From Amylostereum areolatum (Eukaryota > Basidiomycota > Agaricomycetes > Russulales > Stereaceae), in assembly GCA_012932865.1 (NCBI GenBank), contig SAXG01000001.1, forward strand, positions 1,291,693 to 1,355,692: 64,000 nt of DNA, written 5' to 3'. A program made the translations under genes and the position numbers. Within the stretch, counting starts at the first letter, position 1. Every line of letters begins with the position of its first letter. Below are positions 17,139-27,968 of the stretch, piece after piece. Under the pieces are notes generated by a model. It was not told the DNA's origin. It made no database searches and was given only the letters and a program-made list of their open reading frames with translations.

Positions 17139-17580
17139 GGCGCGGCATTTGCGGGAGAGGCTTTCCCTGATGTGGCCAACTCCTCAGAGAAGTGTACAAG
17201 AGCGCCCTGCGGTTTGTGACGTCATTGAATAATACAGCCTGGGGCTCGAGGTATGATCGATTGATCCTTCAAGCTCACCTTGCTGATACCATTGCTCTCG
17301 GAACCCACGAGTTGATAAGACACCGTCTGCGAATAGGACCTGGGGCCAAAACAAACGATCTGTCAATCGCAAAGAGTATATAGCTCCAGAATTGGCTAAC
17401 GCACGAGTTGAAGAACCACTGTAGGTACAGCTTAGATGTGTCCGTAACGTTCAGTCCATTTGCGATAGCGACATTCGTGTCGTTAGTCGCCACCGCGGGA
17501 ATGTACGCTTGCACCTGGCTAATAAGAAGTAATAGCATCAGAGCGCGCCATAGAGCGCCATCGGCGGTGTACGACGCCAT
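17139..17580 (-). pseudogene. 5' part of the split PA-TM-RING ubiquitin ligase gene
   Basis: Exon 1 (17580-17405) starts MASYTADG and encodes a signal peptide with core ALMLLLLISQVQA. It continues with N-glycosylation-type Asn residues to LYLQWFFNS. Removing GTGCGT...CCCCAG (17404-17340) joins SYSQTVSYQLVG and SNGISK. Removing a second intron (17278-17207) joins GALVHFSEELATSGK and ASPANAAP, the start of a protease-associated domain. The frame then runs into the transposon and stops after four more codons. The next expected residues, TTPWIALVSC, are found on the same strand about 6.8 kb away, at 10290. Together the pieces form one normal gene. The interrupted product would be a short secreted peptide. 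Confidence 0.85.
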
Positions 17581-17851
17581 GGGGAGATTGAAGATGGCCC
17601 AAGGGCGAGCCAAGGGAAGGCTGGGAGGTGGGAGGAGGAAGAGCTCGGAGAACGTGAGGCATTGACCAGTTGGTGAGATACACACGGCAGGTCACGTGTA
17701 TTCACAGATCGGTTACGGTACCACGACGGTGACAGAGTTGACCGGTGACCGTCTCACAAAGGTGGGTACTTATGCTGTAAATTTAGGACGACGCGAGGGA
17801 CCCGTGGACTTTATGCAGTCGCAAAGATGTACTAATGTTACAATTCCAGGA

Positions 17852-19657
17852 TCAGCCTTCGCGCACAACCTCCTCCACCGCCTCTGCGAATATCCGATAT
17901 CCCTTTGCGAGGTCCTCCTTCGAAATGTTCAGCGCCGGAATAAACCGCACCGTCTCATAAACGGATGTGGTCATAAGGAACATGCCCTTCTCCAGGCAGC
18001 GTTTTGAGACTCGGCTCGCAAGTGCCTTGGGCGCATCTGCCTTCACGGCTGGGTCATATGCCGAATGCGAAGGAGAGGCGAATTCAACAGCAATCATCAG
18101 GCCTTGGCCACGGACGTCCAAGATGTAAGGCGCCAGTTCAGGTTGCTGCCGAAGTTTGTTCAGGCCATCGAATAGTTCTTTAGACCTGTAGAGCTATCAG
18201 AGAAACAGGACCACCACCGATTTGGTCGGACGCGTACCGCGCTTGGACATTATCCAAGATTTTCTCCTCCTTGAAAGCATCCGCGACTGCGACTGCGGCA
18301 GCGCAAGACACGGCATTACCAGCATAAGTGCCACCCTAACCATACGGTTATAACTTCGTTCAAACGCCCAGTTAACAAACGTGCTCACCATGGAACCAGG
18401 CTTCAACTTGTCCGTTAACTCCTTCCGACTGATAATCCCGCTCAGAGGGAATCCATTTGCTAGGCCCTGAACAGGCGATGCTCAAAAACGACCTTGATCC
18501 AAACAAGAAGATGGGAGCACGCATACCTTAGCAATTGTCATTATGTCCGGCCTGACACCGCTGTACTCGATATTGAAGTGCTTGCCCGTCCGTCCGAACC
18601 CGCTCTGGACTTCATCGATGATAAGGATGATCCCGTGCTTGTCGCAGATCTCGCGCACGCCTCGTAGGTAGGAGTGGGGCGCGGGAATATAGCCGCCTTC
18701 GCCGAGGACAGGCTCAATAAGGATCGCAGCGGTGTCGCGCGGTGCACTTTGTTGCTGGAGGACGAGTTCGAGCTGGTACAATGCTTGACGGGCGAGTTCG
18801 TCTGGATCCGTTGAAGGAGACGCGGAGAAATGGTGCCAATAGGGGAACGGGGCAGTGTAGACCCCGGGCTATGGATTTGGATTGGTACATACGTGCATGA
18901 AGAATAGGAACGACGTACCATGAGGGGCATGGTGCCCTCGCTATATATCGTCTTGCTCTTCGTGACCGCCATGGCGCCGTAGGTACGTCCATGGTAGCCG
19001 CCCTGCATAGCGATGATGTTCTGACGACCCGTGAAAGTTCTCGCCATCTTCAGAGCGCCTTCGATCGCCTCAGAACCCGAGTTCCAGAAGAAAAACGAGT
19101 CGAGGGAGGGATCCGGCATGATGGGCAGGAGCCTTTCAATGAGCTTCAGATACGGCTCATGGAATGCGATGCCGACCTGAGGGAAAGGGGGATATGTTTG
19201 CGTTTGTGAAGTTGTATGAAAAAGTGGACGAAGGAGTGCGCACCTGCCCATGAACCAGGTTCATGCATTGATCCGCAGCGGCCTTGCTGACCTTTGGATG
19301 GCAGTGGCCTAGACGAACGGTTTGATCAAGGCTCAAACCGCGCAGGTGCTGAGAGGGCTCACCCAGGTTGGTCACGCCTATTCCACATGTGAAGTCCAAA
19401 ATCCGCCTGCCGCTCTGCAAGGTGACCCACGAGCCTTCACCCTTGGCAAACACATCTTCGGTCATCCGCCCAAGACCCTTCGTGACATGGCGTTGTCCAA
19501 ACTCGACCAGAGGCGCCGTCGACATGTTGCGATGCAATACAGTACTGAACAATTCCTTCAGTATTTCCGCAATTTCGAGTTCTAAGGATTGCTCATACCG
19601 GCCGTGCTTCGCTGTGCTAGCGAGTAATCCACGAGAAAGTGGTAGGGCGATTGGCAT
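17852..19657 (-). CDS. Class-III PLP aminotransferase, 4-aminobutyrate aminotransferase-like
   Basis: Transfers an amino group from an omega-amino acid, most likely 4-aminobutyrate, to 2-oxoglutarate. The frame is continuous over several introns. N-terminal residues [15 protein letters not shown] may be a weak mitochondrial signal. Recognisable motifs in order are [38 protein letters not shown] (PLP phosphate contact), [39 protein letters not shown] (Asp for the pyridine N) and PDIMTIAK, whose Lys should carry PLP and sits right before an intron. [23 protein letters not shown] and a C-terminal [14 protein letters not shown] follow. Length (about 450 residues) is normal for the family. Acetylornithine- or other omega-aminotransferase activity cannot be excluded. 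It lies in tandem with the RING gene fragment, with no obvious functional link. Confidence 0.85.
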
Positions 19658-20322
19658 AGATTTTCTTCCTGGGAGATGAGTACTGAATGCGCAGTGGGCG
19701 GGTTCAGCCTTTTAGGAGAGGATGCGGAATGGCCTGAAGAGATGACGGGGACGGTCCGTCATAACGGCACTCGAGATATAAAAAGCCGGATGAACAGTTC
19801 GAGTCACACTCGTCCTTATCGTCGCGTACCGACGTATTTTGTCAAAGCTAGAAGTAATGATTGGCAAGCGCAATTAATGCACATCCGAGTCTCCGAGACA
19901 TAAGTAACAAAACATGAAGAACAACGCTGCTACTACACAAATGATAGCGAAGAAAGCCAGAGAACCCAAAGTGGGCATGATTCCTGTCATACCAACGCTA
20001 CGCGGTTTCGTCCAGGGCCTTCAAGCTTTCAGCTTCGAATAGGAGCCTGTGACCAGCACCATAATTGAAGAAAATAACCATGAGACTCCCGGTTAGAGGA
20101 ATGCGGTGAACCTGAACAGTCTTGCACCGGTTCTACGCGTTCGCCCGACGGACATTGGATCGTCGGTGGGCGGCCTTCGCACCCGAAGAGACATTACGGG
20201 TCCTGTTCTGCCTGGAGCGACAGGTCTGGCCTGAAGCGCTCGAGCCTGTGGATTGAGCCTTGCTCGCGGTTGCTGAGGAGGCAGCGGCGCTTGTCAAGCC
20301 GCTCGGAACAGCGACGCCGTTG
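19658..20322. other. Intergenic upstream of aminotransferase, with orphan C-terminal coding stretch
   Basis: From 19658 to about 20130 I see only the promoter side of the aminotransferase. From 20133 to 20387 the minus strand stays open in another frame and reads like the Ser/Thr-rich tail of the next gene, ending in TCRSRQNRTRNV...RRSNVRRANA. See the glycopeptide entry for the frame break that separates it. Confidence 0.5.
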
Positions 20323-21476
20323 TCAGTCGGAGGCTTCGAATAAGCGGGGGCGCGCGCTGCTCTTTGTGCTGCTCGAAGCTGGCACATTGATTGAGGCGCT
20401 ACTAGGAGAGACCAAAGTGGATGTTGGTTTCGGTACGACGGTCTCCGAAACCGAAGGGGACGAAGGGGCTACCGCCGTGGATGGTAGAGGGGCCGGCTTA
20501 CTGGATGACGACGGGGAGGTAGAGCCATTTTCGCAGAATGAAATGAGCAAGTTGACCTGCGCGATTTCCCGACATGAGCGTGATGAATGGAAAGCACCAG
20601 GATCACTCACATTATCGGCCTGGCAAGCTACCTGAACCTGGTTATCGTCCGACTTGAAGAAAGCCGTCGAACAGTCGGCTGTGCTGCCTATAGTATCATA
20701 GGAGCGTTGAGTTTTTTTCTTCGTTGCATGTTGGAAACATGGGAACTCACAGGCGGCGCCTTGACCGTCGCAACCATTAGAATAGCTATTTCAATGAGGC
20801 GTTCCGCGGGTCAGAAGGGACGATCCGCGCATGTGAAGTCACACGAACCTAAATGCGACGGGGACATTGAGCGCGTGCCTGAAAGGAGAACACGTTGGAT
20901 GAGCATGGAAGTTTGAGGGCGCGCGGCTGAGGGACGTACGGAGGAATGAGGGAGATGTCCGTGCTAGAGCCGCACCCGGCACACGTGGGGTTCCCAAGGG
21001 TGAACTCGAGAAGAGCACAGTTCTCGCCGTTAAATAAACAGTTGCCTTCATGATAGCCTCAGCAAAAGCTCCACGCAAAAATGTAGAACATCTGTACCAG
21101 TCTGAAGATATCTGTCCAGCAAAAAAAGATTGGATGAGCCGGAGGCTTTTGCTCGCACATCGATGTGAAATAGACATACGCGATGCCAGAAGCTGCTGGA
21201 CCGTTGCTGGTGAAGTCGGAGCCATTCGAAACAATTTGCCCTCCAATAATGAGCGTGGGCTGGACAGTGATCAGTGTGCTCTGGCGATTGTCTCAACGGG
21301 CCACAGTGCTCACCGTTCCTTCGCCGCATCTTGATCGTCTATGAGTGTCGACACTAACGACCGAGGGCGACAAACACTCACTGGTTGTTAAAGCTGATCG
21401 TGTGGGATTCAGCATTGACGGTGGTGATACCAATGACAACGGCAGCGAGAAGAGCTTTCAAGAGAGTGGATGCCAT
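20323..21476 (-). CDS. Secreted glycopeptide-family protein
   Basis: Small secreted protein of a family common in basidiomycetes, expected to be extracellular or wall-associated with unknown activity. The start at 21476 gives a signal peptide (LLKALLAAVVIGITTVNA) followed by ESHTISFNNQ. Later short exons read CGEGTPTLIIGGQ, GSDFTSNGPAASGIA, YLQTG, NCLFNGENCALLE, FTLGNPTCAGCGSSTDISLIPP, HALNVPVAFRY, YSNGCDGQGAAC, STADCSTAFF and QVQVACQADN, then VNLLISFC. The many Cys residues fit disulfide bonding outside the cell. A Ser/Thr/Pro-rich tail follows, likely O-glycosylated. The frame stops at 20323 just after a C5 run (20346-20350). Skipping one C there would extend the tail to 20133, as in related proteins I remember. 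Exon borders of the small middle exons are approximate. Confidence 0.75.
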
Positions 21477-22120
21477 AGGGCGATGGCGTGGGGGAGGGGG
21501 GGGGGGGACACAAACGAAGGAAAGAAAGGACAAGCGCGAAGAGCGCGTGGAAGGCGCGTACAAGACGGAACGTAGGTTTTATATGGGATCGGGCGCTGTA
21601 ACGGGGAACCTTACTTCCGGATGATCGCTTCTCACTAAAAAATAGATTAGGGCAAAGTCTTTCCACATTCCGTCACTCGGAAACGTCGACAACATCGCGA
21701 CCTTCATGTTCATCGTGCAAATTATGTCTACACCCGCGAGCCGAAGGCAGCAGCAGTGAAAGAACCGTGGTTGCGCTACGGTGTAAAACCCGTCAGAGGT
21801 GAAATCAGGCCCTCAAACAAGATCAACATACCTACACGCGCACTGTGGGAATGATGATCACCCCGGAAACAGCGAGACAGTGCCATATCTTGAGGAACGA
21901 TACGAACACGAAGAAAAACAACGATGTGAAGAATCCAGAGAACATGAGCAACATTGCGGAATAGTGTAGGAAGAGGGAAATCCACGCAGTTCAAGTTACA
22001 ACCCGGGAACAGATCCAAAGCTTGACGGAAGGAAATAAAAATACAAACCAATGCCTGCGATCGACAAATACATGGGCATCTAGAACGCCCTGGTTCCGGC
22101 GCGAGAGCCAACGGACGTTG
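21477..22120. other. Intergenic, promoter side of glycopeptide gene
   Basis: About 640 bases. A G-rich tract (21491-21508) lies just upstream of the glycopeptide start. Only short ORFs are seen. Confidence 0.4.
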
Positions 22121-25100
22121 CTAGTCGATACGCTCCTCCAATGTCTTCCCACTCGACATGCGTCCCGCAAGCGAAGGCTTGCCAGGGGAACGTGCAGCCC
22201 GGCTTTCCCCGTCTGTACTAACCCTAGGCTCCGGGCGCATCTTCAAGCGAGGGCCCCGTTTTCCCGCCGGCGGTTGCAGTCGACTGCTGTTCATTCGCTC
22301 AAGCAGACTTGCGTTGCTATTGTTAATGCTGTGGCCGGCATATGGCTGAGCTTTGTCCTCGATGGCCTGGCGTTTTCGATTGCGCGGGCCTTCCCGTAGG
22401 GACGGACGTGCGTTGTCACCTTTGGAAGAGGGCTGCAGATGTTCGACATGATCCAGAGGGGGAGGTGGGGGAGGTGGGCGGTCATGATACGATCCCGATG
22501 GCTGGGTATGGTATGCTTCAATTGGCGAAGCCGGTATGAACGAGCTTCGGCGAGAATGCGGTCCCGGCGGCGGAGAAGGCGAAGGCCTCCAACTATCTCC
22601 TCTATGCCTCAGAGGTACGGGTGATGGCGATCGATGGTAAGGCGGGCGGTATTGAGGTGAGGATCCCCATCTCTCATTACGATCATACTCGTCGACCTCC
22701 TCGTGAAATGGTCGTTTTCCGAGGACACTAGGTCTGGCCGGCGAATAATGATCACCTCCCCATTGCCGCTCATATTCAGATCCTCGGTGCTGAGTGGGCG
22801 AGGGTGGATGATAGAAGGCAGGAGATCCATGAACCGGTAGCGGAGGGTAAGGATCATCTCTGTAAGCCGTATGCGACGGCCAACTCTGTGGGAAATCGTC
22901 GATTCTCGGAAGGACAGGTGGAGCTCGGTCCCCAGTAGTGCTTTGCCATCCTCCGTCACCATAATGCTCTGACGGAGCCACATCCCAGCAGGGATCGTGA
23001 AGCGACAAAGGGGCAGCCATTGCTGATGAAGACTCCTGGCGAAGATCAGGGGGAGGGCGGCTGAAGGGCGCTACTCGAGATGCGCGCGTGGCTCTCGAGG
23101 GCCCCGTTGGAGATGAATGCTGCTTTGCTTTTGGAAGCTGAGGACGATGGATTGCCCCCTTTCTGGGCAAGTGACGATGTAGACGAAGACGGTGGTCCAT
23201 GGCTTCTGGGGCTAGCCGGGGCACGATCACGCTCGGTCGGAGGGTTTGGTGCACCTTTCGGGTGCTCACCAGAGTAGCGGTTTCGCTGAAGGGGTGCACC
23301 TTCACGATGAGCACGCGGCGGAGGGTGGTCCTTAGAGGCAGACGTGGAATCCCGTAAAGCGGCAGAGGGAGAAACAGTGGGGACAGGTGGTGCAGGAGCA
23401 GGATGTTTTGAGGGTAAAGAAGGGACCACGGGTGACAATGGCTCGTCCTTGACAGGGGGGCGTTGGGAAGCCTTCGTCTTAGACGCATTGACACTCTGCG
23501 GACGAGGTCCACCGGCATTACGCTCAGAGGCCAGTACCGTTTCGGCGAATGGCATATCCGTGTTGACGGCGCGACCCATGGCAGTCTGCGCAGGCACAAA
23601 GCCTTTCGGTGTCGGCACATGAGCATCAGTTCTCGAGGTGGGAGGAATCGAAACCAGAGCAGGAGTATCGTGGGATGAGGAAGACATCGATTGGGTGGTA
23701 CCGTTAGATAAAGCGTGGGTTTGACTTTCCCTCCTTGGCTGATCTGGAAGTGCGGAGACAATGGACGGTGCCCTACCCGAAATGGATGTAGACCTCCTTG
23801 TCAACGGAGAGATGCTCCGCGAGGCCACAGAACCAGCTGTTGCAGCTGCAGATGACGGTGCCGACTTTGCTCCTTTAGGAGGAAGGACCAGGGCCGTATA
23901 AGAAGTAGAGGCCTGATTGTGCTCTCGGGTACCCTCGTTCAACAGGTCGTTCGATCTCTGGAGATTATAGATGTCCTTTTGGGCCGAGATGAGCTTTTTC
24001 TCGATGTCGCGCTTTTCGAGACGTTCCTTGTCGAGCATGGATCGCTGCTCCGCCAGTTCCTTCTGTAGCTCCTGGGAGGCGGCCTTGGCCTTCGCAACTT
24101 CGGCAAGCGCGTCGCGCGTCGCGTTCCTGAGTCACCTTGAGTTCCTTTTCAGCTTTGAGAGCGCGGTCCTCTGTTGCTTTGACATCCTCTTGGAGTTGAG
24201 ATATGTCCGCCCGGAGAGCATCCATGTCACTCTTTTCCTTGGTTTGCATGTCGCTGTTCCAGCTATTTACCTTGGCCAGCCATTTCTTCATCTTGACGGT
24301 GTGCTCTCGCGCCCTGCTTATTTTGCTCTGCGCTGCAGTAGAGTCGACTTGGACGGCGGCAGCAGAGGTGGCCAGCTGGTTGGCGAGCACGCGAGCTCTG
24401 GCCGCTTCTTCTAAAAGACGTTCTCCCTGCTTGCGGGCATCATCTGCCTGGGTCTTTATCGCGTCCATCTGTTTGTCCAGATCCTCGGCGCTCGATATGG
24501 ATTCTCCGAGAAGCTTTGACCACTCCGTGGTCCTTCTGTTGAGTGTATCGTGCACTTTGGAGAACCCAGCCGTCCGACGGTCAAGAGACGCAAAAAGGGG
24601 TGAAGACAGTAGGGAGCAAGAAGCCTCTGGATTGGAGGGTGGGCTGACCGGGTTATTGGGAGGAGCAGTGGAGGGTGTATTATTGCTTTGAGTGGATGTG
24701 GCAGGCAGGAGTGAGTTAGAAAATGGGCGTTGCCGGCTTGACGTCTTCGTTAACTTCCTCAGCCGAAAGATCTGCAGTGAGGTTGTGTAACTTTTTCGTG
24801 TGTAATGTGCCCGAGGAATCCGATGGAGAGGTGCAGGGTTCTTGGTTTTTTGCGTCCGTAGAATGAACTGCGATACCAGGAGAGCCCACGTGTGCGGTAG
24901 CCGACATTGGTGCGTCTGGCGACGAGAGGGGTGCGGGCGCAGAGATTGAAGTGATTTTGGCTGAGAGGGGAGAAGCGTTCGCGGTAGCACCGGAGGTCGA
25001 CATGGTCAAAGACTGAAGCAGCGTGGGGCGTCTTGAGGTGGGTGGGATATACGTAGCCTGATGCGGATCCTGGTCGTCCCCTGAGGTGTCGTTCACAGGA

Positions 25101-25255
25101 GAAGATAAACGATCATTTGGGTTGGGATCCGTGAAACGCTGGGCGAGTCTAGCGGGCTGGCCAATTGAGGTGAACTTAAAGTTGGTGAGAGCCACGGCTG
25201 GGGTCGAAGAGGAAGACAATTGGTTGGCAGGTGGGGCGGACGTTGAAGCGGCCAT
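22121..25255 (-). CDS. Coiled-coil, Pro/Ser-rich protein with disrupted frame
   Basis: I do not recognise a named family. The N-terminal 180 residues (from 25255) are Ser/Thr/Pro-rich and contain NFKFTSIGQPARLAQRFTDP. A coiled-coil region of roughly 200 residues follows (KWLAKVNSW, MDALRADISQLQEDVKATEDRA, LAEVAKAKAASQELQKELAEQ). After it comes a long low-complexity Pro/Ser region. The C-terminal end is basic (KRGPRLKMRPEP) and closes SLAGRMSSGKTLEERID at a TAG at 22121. Three frame breaks separate these clearly coding parts: an extra base within 24720-24727, a 7-bp tandem duplication at 24110-24123, and an extra base in C5 at 23049-23053. Each has the +1 sense. No introns are needed. It is either one real gene with sequence errors or a young pseudogene; I favour the first because of the same pattern in other genes. 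Confidence 0.6.
24110..24123 (-). repeat. 7-bp tandem duplication breaking a coiled-coil frame
   Basis: CGTCGCG occurs twice in a row on the plus strand. Counting one copy only, the minus-strand protein reads ...VTQERDALAEVAKAK... continuously; with both copies it shifts frame. Confidence 0.8.
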
Positions 25256-25420
25256 CTGTCATCTGCGGTTAGCGGTGGTCAGTGTGCTATCACGCGTGTT
25301 TTGTCCGTGGCAAGACTGAACTGAGAAAAAACTTGATGAGTCGACGTCGCCTTTTGCGGGCTTGCGCAGTGTTGGGAGCCCTATGCTTGGAGCTTGGAGC
25401 GTTGACCCCGTCGACCGGTT

Positions 25421-25453
25421 GGAGAGGGTCTAGACGGGGTCAAGACCCTCTCC
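25421..25453. repeat. Perfect 11-bp inverted repeat
   Basis: GGAGAGGGTCT and AGACCCTCTCC flank an 11-base loop (AGACGGGGTCA). The words GGAGAGGGTC and GACGGGGTC recur in the array at 26475-26550. Confidence 0.8.
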
Positions 25454-26474
25454 TTGGAGACGAGCACATGACATTCACGTGCTACCTTGGGCAATATATG
25501 CTCATTAAATTTCTCGAGTTGAATTCTAAGTCCCTACCAAGAATTCTAGTTGGGACTTACGCGCACGACCGCCTCTGAGATCTGAGCTCTCGCGCAATTA
25601 GCCTCGCCATCACATTGTGTAGCAGGTGTGAACGTCAATGTATTTATGCATTGTATCGTAGTATACATGAGATGAGATTGTATGCATGGTGCATGCTCAT
25701 CGGAGAGGATTGAATGTGTGTAGAAAAGTTGGGGGTGGGGGGACACTTCGGCTCCTGATGCGGGTCGGCCGCCCCCTTTCGTGTCGAGCGGGTTGGGCGA
25801 CATGGCCGTCTCATCGCTCGCGTCCATGGGTCGCCCAGCTTCGGCTTCGCACCCGGGCATGCGCGTTGAAGGCAATGCGGACGGTGCTGCACTTGCTGAC
25901 GCTGATCAGCCGCTGACACCCGTTTTTTGTGTTGCGAGCCACCTGGCCGCGACGCTGTCTACGACCATGGGTTCTCCGGTTTCGCCTTTGCATCCGGACA
26001 CGCGCGTTGACGGCGTGGGAGGCGGTGGCACGGGGGAGGACGGGGGGGGAGATACCGAGCTTCATGCAATGGCAGATGCAGAGGGCACTTTGGAATGAGG
26101 GCATGTGAGTACGGAAAACACGCTCGAATCGGGATTCCTCGCACGTATCCGCAGGTAAAAACACCATCTCCGATACACCATCCACCCTAACGATAGCTTC
26201 CAGAGAGTCCGCGCGCGGCAGGGAATGAGCAAAACAGCTCAAACGCTGATGTCAGTGTCGATGTCTTCGGTTCCGGTTCAGAATTTCCCATCAGGCGAGC
26301 CTCGAGGCAGTTCAAATCCATTGGGAGCTTGGATTTAGGACGAGGGTCATAAGAGGGAAGAAGAGAGGGAAGTGAGCTTAAGTTGAGCGGACGGCACGAA
26401 CTTACCATGAACTTGACATGGAGTTATCACCGGTGTATTTCGGCCCGAGTCTAGACGGCTGCCGACCTCGATTC

Positions 26475-26550
26475 TTGACGGGGTCTTGGAGAGGGTCTTG
26501 GCCGGTTGGAGCGTGCCTTGGAGGGGTCTTGACAGGGTCTTGACGGGGTC
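26475..26550. repeat. Short imperfect tandem array, TTG(A/G)nnGGGTC units
   Basis: Units read TTGACGGGGTC, TTGGAGAGGGTC, TTGGCCGGTTGGAG, TTGGAGGGGTC, TTGACAGGGTC and TTGACGGGGTC. It is a minisatellite-like block within an otherwise unassigned interval. Confidence 0.65.
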
Positions 26551-27323
26551 CAGCACAACACTGGGCTTGCGGATGTTTGCGGACGATGAAGGGTGTGGAT
26601 TCAGCCGAAAAGTGGATGGAGGTGGATTGAGAGATGAAAGGAGGTGGCCAGGCCATCAGCAAAAAAGTGTTCCTCAGTTTTTTCCGTGTGTCGTTTACAA
26701 GGCTTAGTCGATTATGTAATCCATTGTAAGGGTATCCACCGACGCATACCAGCCTTCCACTATCTTGGATTTGCCTCGCCAAGGCTTGCTCCAGATCCAA
26801 AACAGGTCCGTCCCGCTGAAGGTTTTCATATAACCCCAAGAGGCTTGCGAGCATTTTGGCAGGGATTGCAAGTTCACGAAAGGACGACGACACCGACGCT
26901 TTGATCGCTCAGACGGCGGACCGAGGAATTCCGAGCGTTGTCAAGAACGACCGACTAAGGAATGCATCCAATAGCCTTCTAAGTCGCGACACAGGCAGTG
27001 GCTCAGAGGAAGGGGGAATCAGGGAACAAAGGGAGGACAGTACATTGCACTCTAAGCCGGTAAAGACTAGGAGGAAAGACTAAGGAACTAGATACATGCA
27101 GGCCAGCTATATATACTAGGGAGGGGATGTGCACAGACCAAGGGGCACATCAGCGATGCCATCAAAGGGGATTGATCCACAGGTGTGAGATCAGATAGCG
27201 CGAGAAAGCAAGGAAAAAGCGGAGCAAAAGGGCGAACCGTGACAAGCGTTTAAGAGCTTAAAACAAGCTCAAGCTCACTCTCTGAGCCTCTCTCCGAGCT
27301 CTACCGTCGAAACGCGATCCCGC

Positions 27324-27594
27324 ATGGCTGCGCTTCAGGACCCCGGACTACCCCTGCAGCGTGGTGCTTAAAAGTCGCCCTCGCCCTCAGCCAGCCTCTC
27401 CAACAACCGGAGACGCGACTTCGAGAAGTTCAAGGTGCGTGTACTTTTCTTTCGAGTTTGACCGCGAACTGACATCCATGGTATCTCAGAGGCCCTATTA
27501 TCAGACATTGGGCGAGCACACGGTACGTCCCCTTTGCTCCTTGATACCTTTACATCGTAGCTGACATTCTCCGTCTACAGTACTTCGGAGTGTA
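27324..27594 (+). CDS. Possible small spliced gene
   Basis: Low-confidence candidate. A stretch ending NNRRRDFEKFK is followed by a good donor GTGCGTG. An acceptor TCTCAG then leads into RPYYQTLGEHT, a donor GTACGT, and an acceptor CTACAG leading to YFGV and TAG at 27592-27594. The two introns have normal size and signals. The 5' side is not convincing: the ATG at 27324 meets an in-frame TAA after 15 codons unless a very short intron is assumed. I do not recognise the peptide. Confidence 0.25.
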
Positions 27595-27968
27595 GACTTG
27601 ATTATAATACACTGTACTGTCCTTATAGTTATGTCCTTAACTTAGCTGTTTGAAATTAGACAAGATCATTTATCAATCAAAAACAAATCGATTAAATAAT
27701 ATTAACGGCCAAAACACGCTGCTGCATAATAAGAGATTTCCGGCAATCGCCGGAGGACCGATTAGATAGCGGGAAGGATCTCTCGAGTGCAAGTCTGCTT
27801 CTACGATGAGGTCCGTGAGCCTCTACACCTACGAATTTACCCACCACCGGCTCTCTCTCTTTCGCTGATTATTTTTCGGACCCATATGCACTATACACCG
27901 CGCATATTGCAGAAGCTACACAGGCCAGAGCAGATTTACGCGCTCTCCTCAAAGAAGCAAGCATTCTA

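Larger units (their letters stand above)
25256..27968. other. Gene-poor, repeat-bearing interval
   Basis: 2.7 kb between the coiled-coil gene and palC. It contains a stem-loop at 25421-25453, a short tandem array at 26475-26550, a diverged internal duplication at 25781-26090 and AT-rich DNA at 27600-27720. ORFs at 25781-26098 (+), 26402-26893 (-) and 26856-27083 (+) are open but match no family I know. Remnants of an old mobile element are plausible. Confidence 0.5.

Noticed and set aside
17185..17372. ORF MRLTDRLFWPQ... as a separate gene
   Set aside because: It is a wrong-frame reading of exon 2 of the split RING gene; splicing with GTGCGT...CCCCAG gives the expected SYSQTVSYQLVG.
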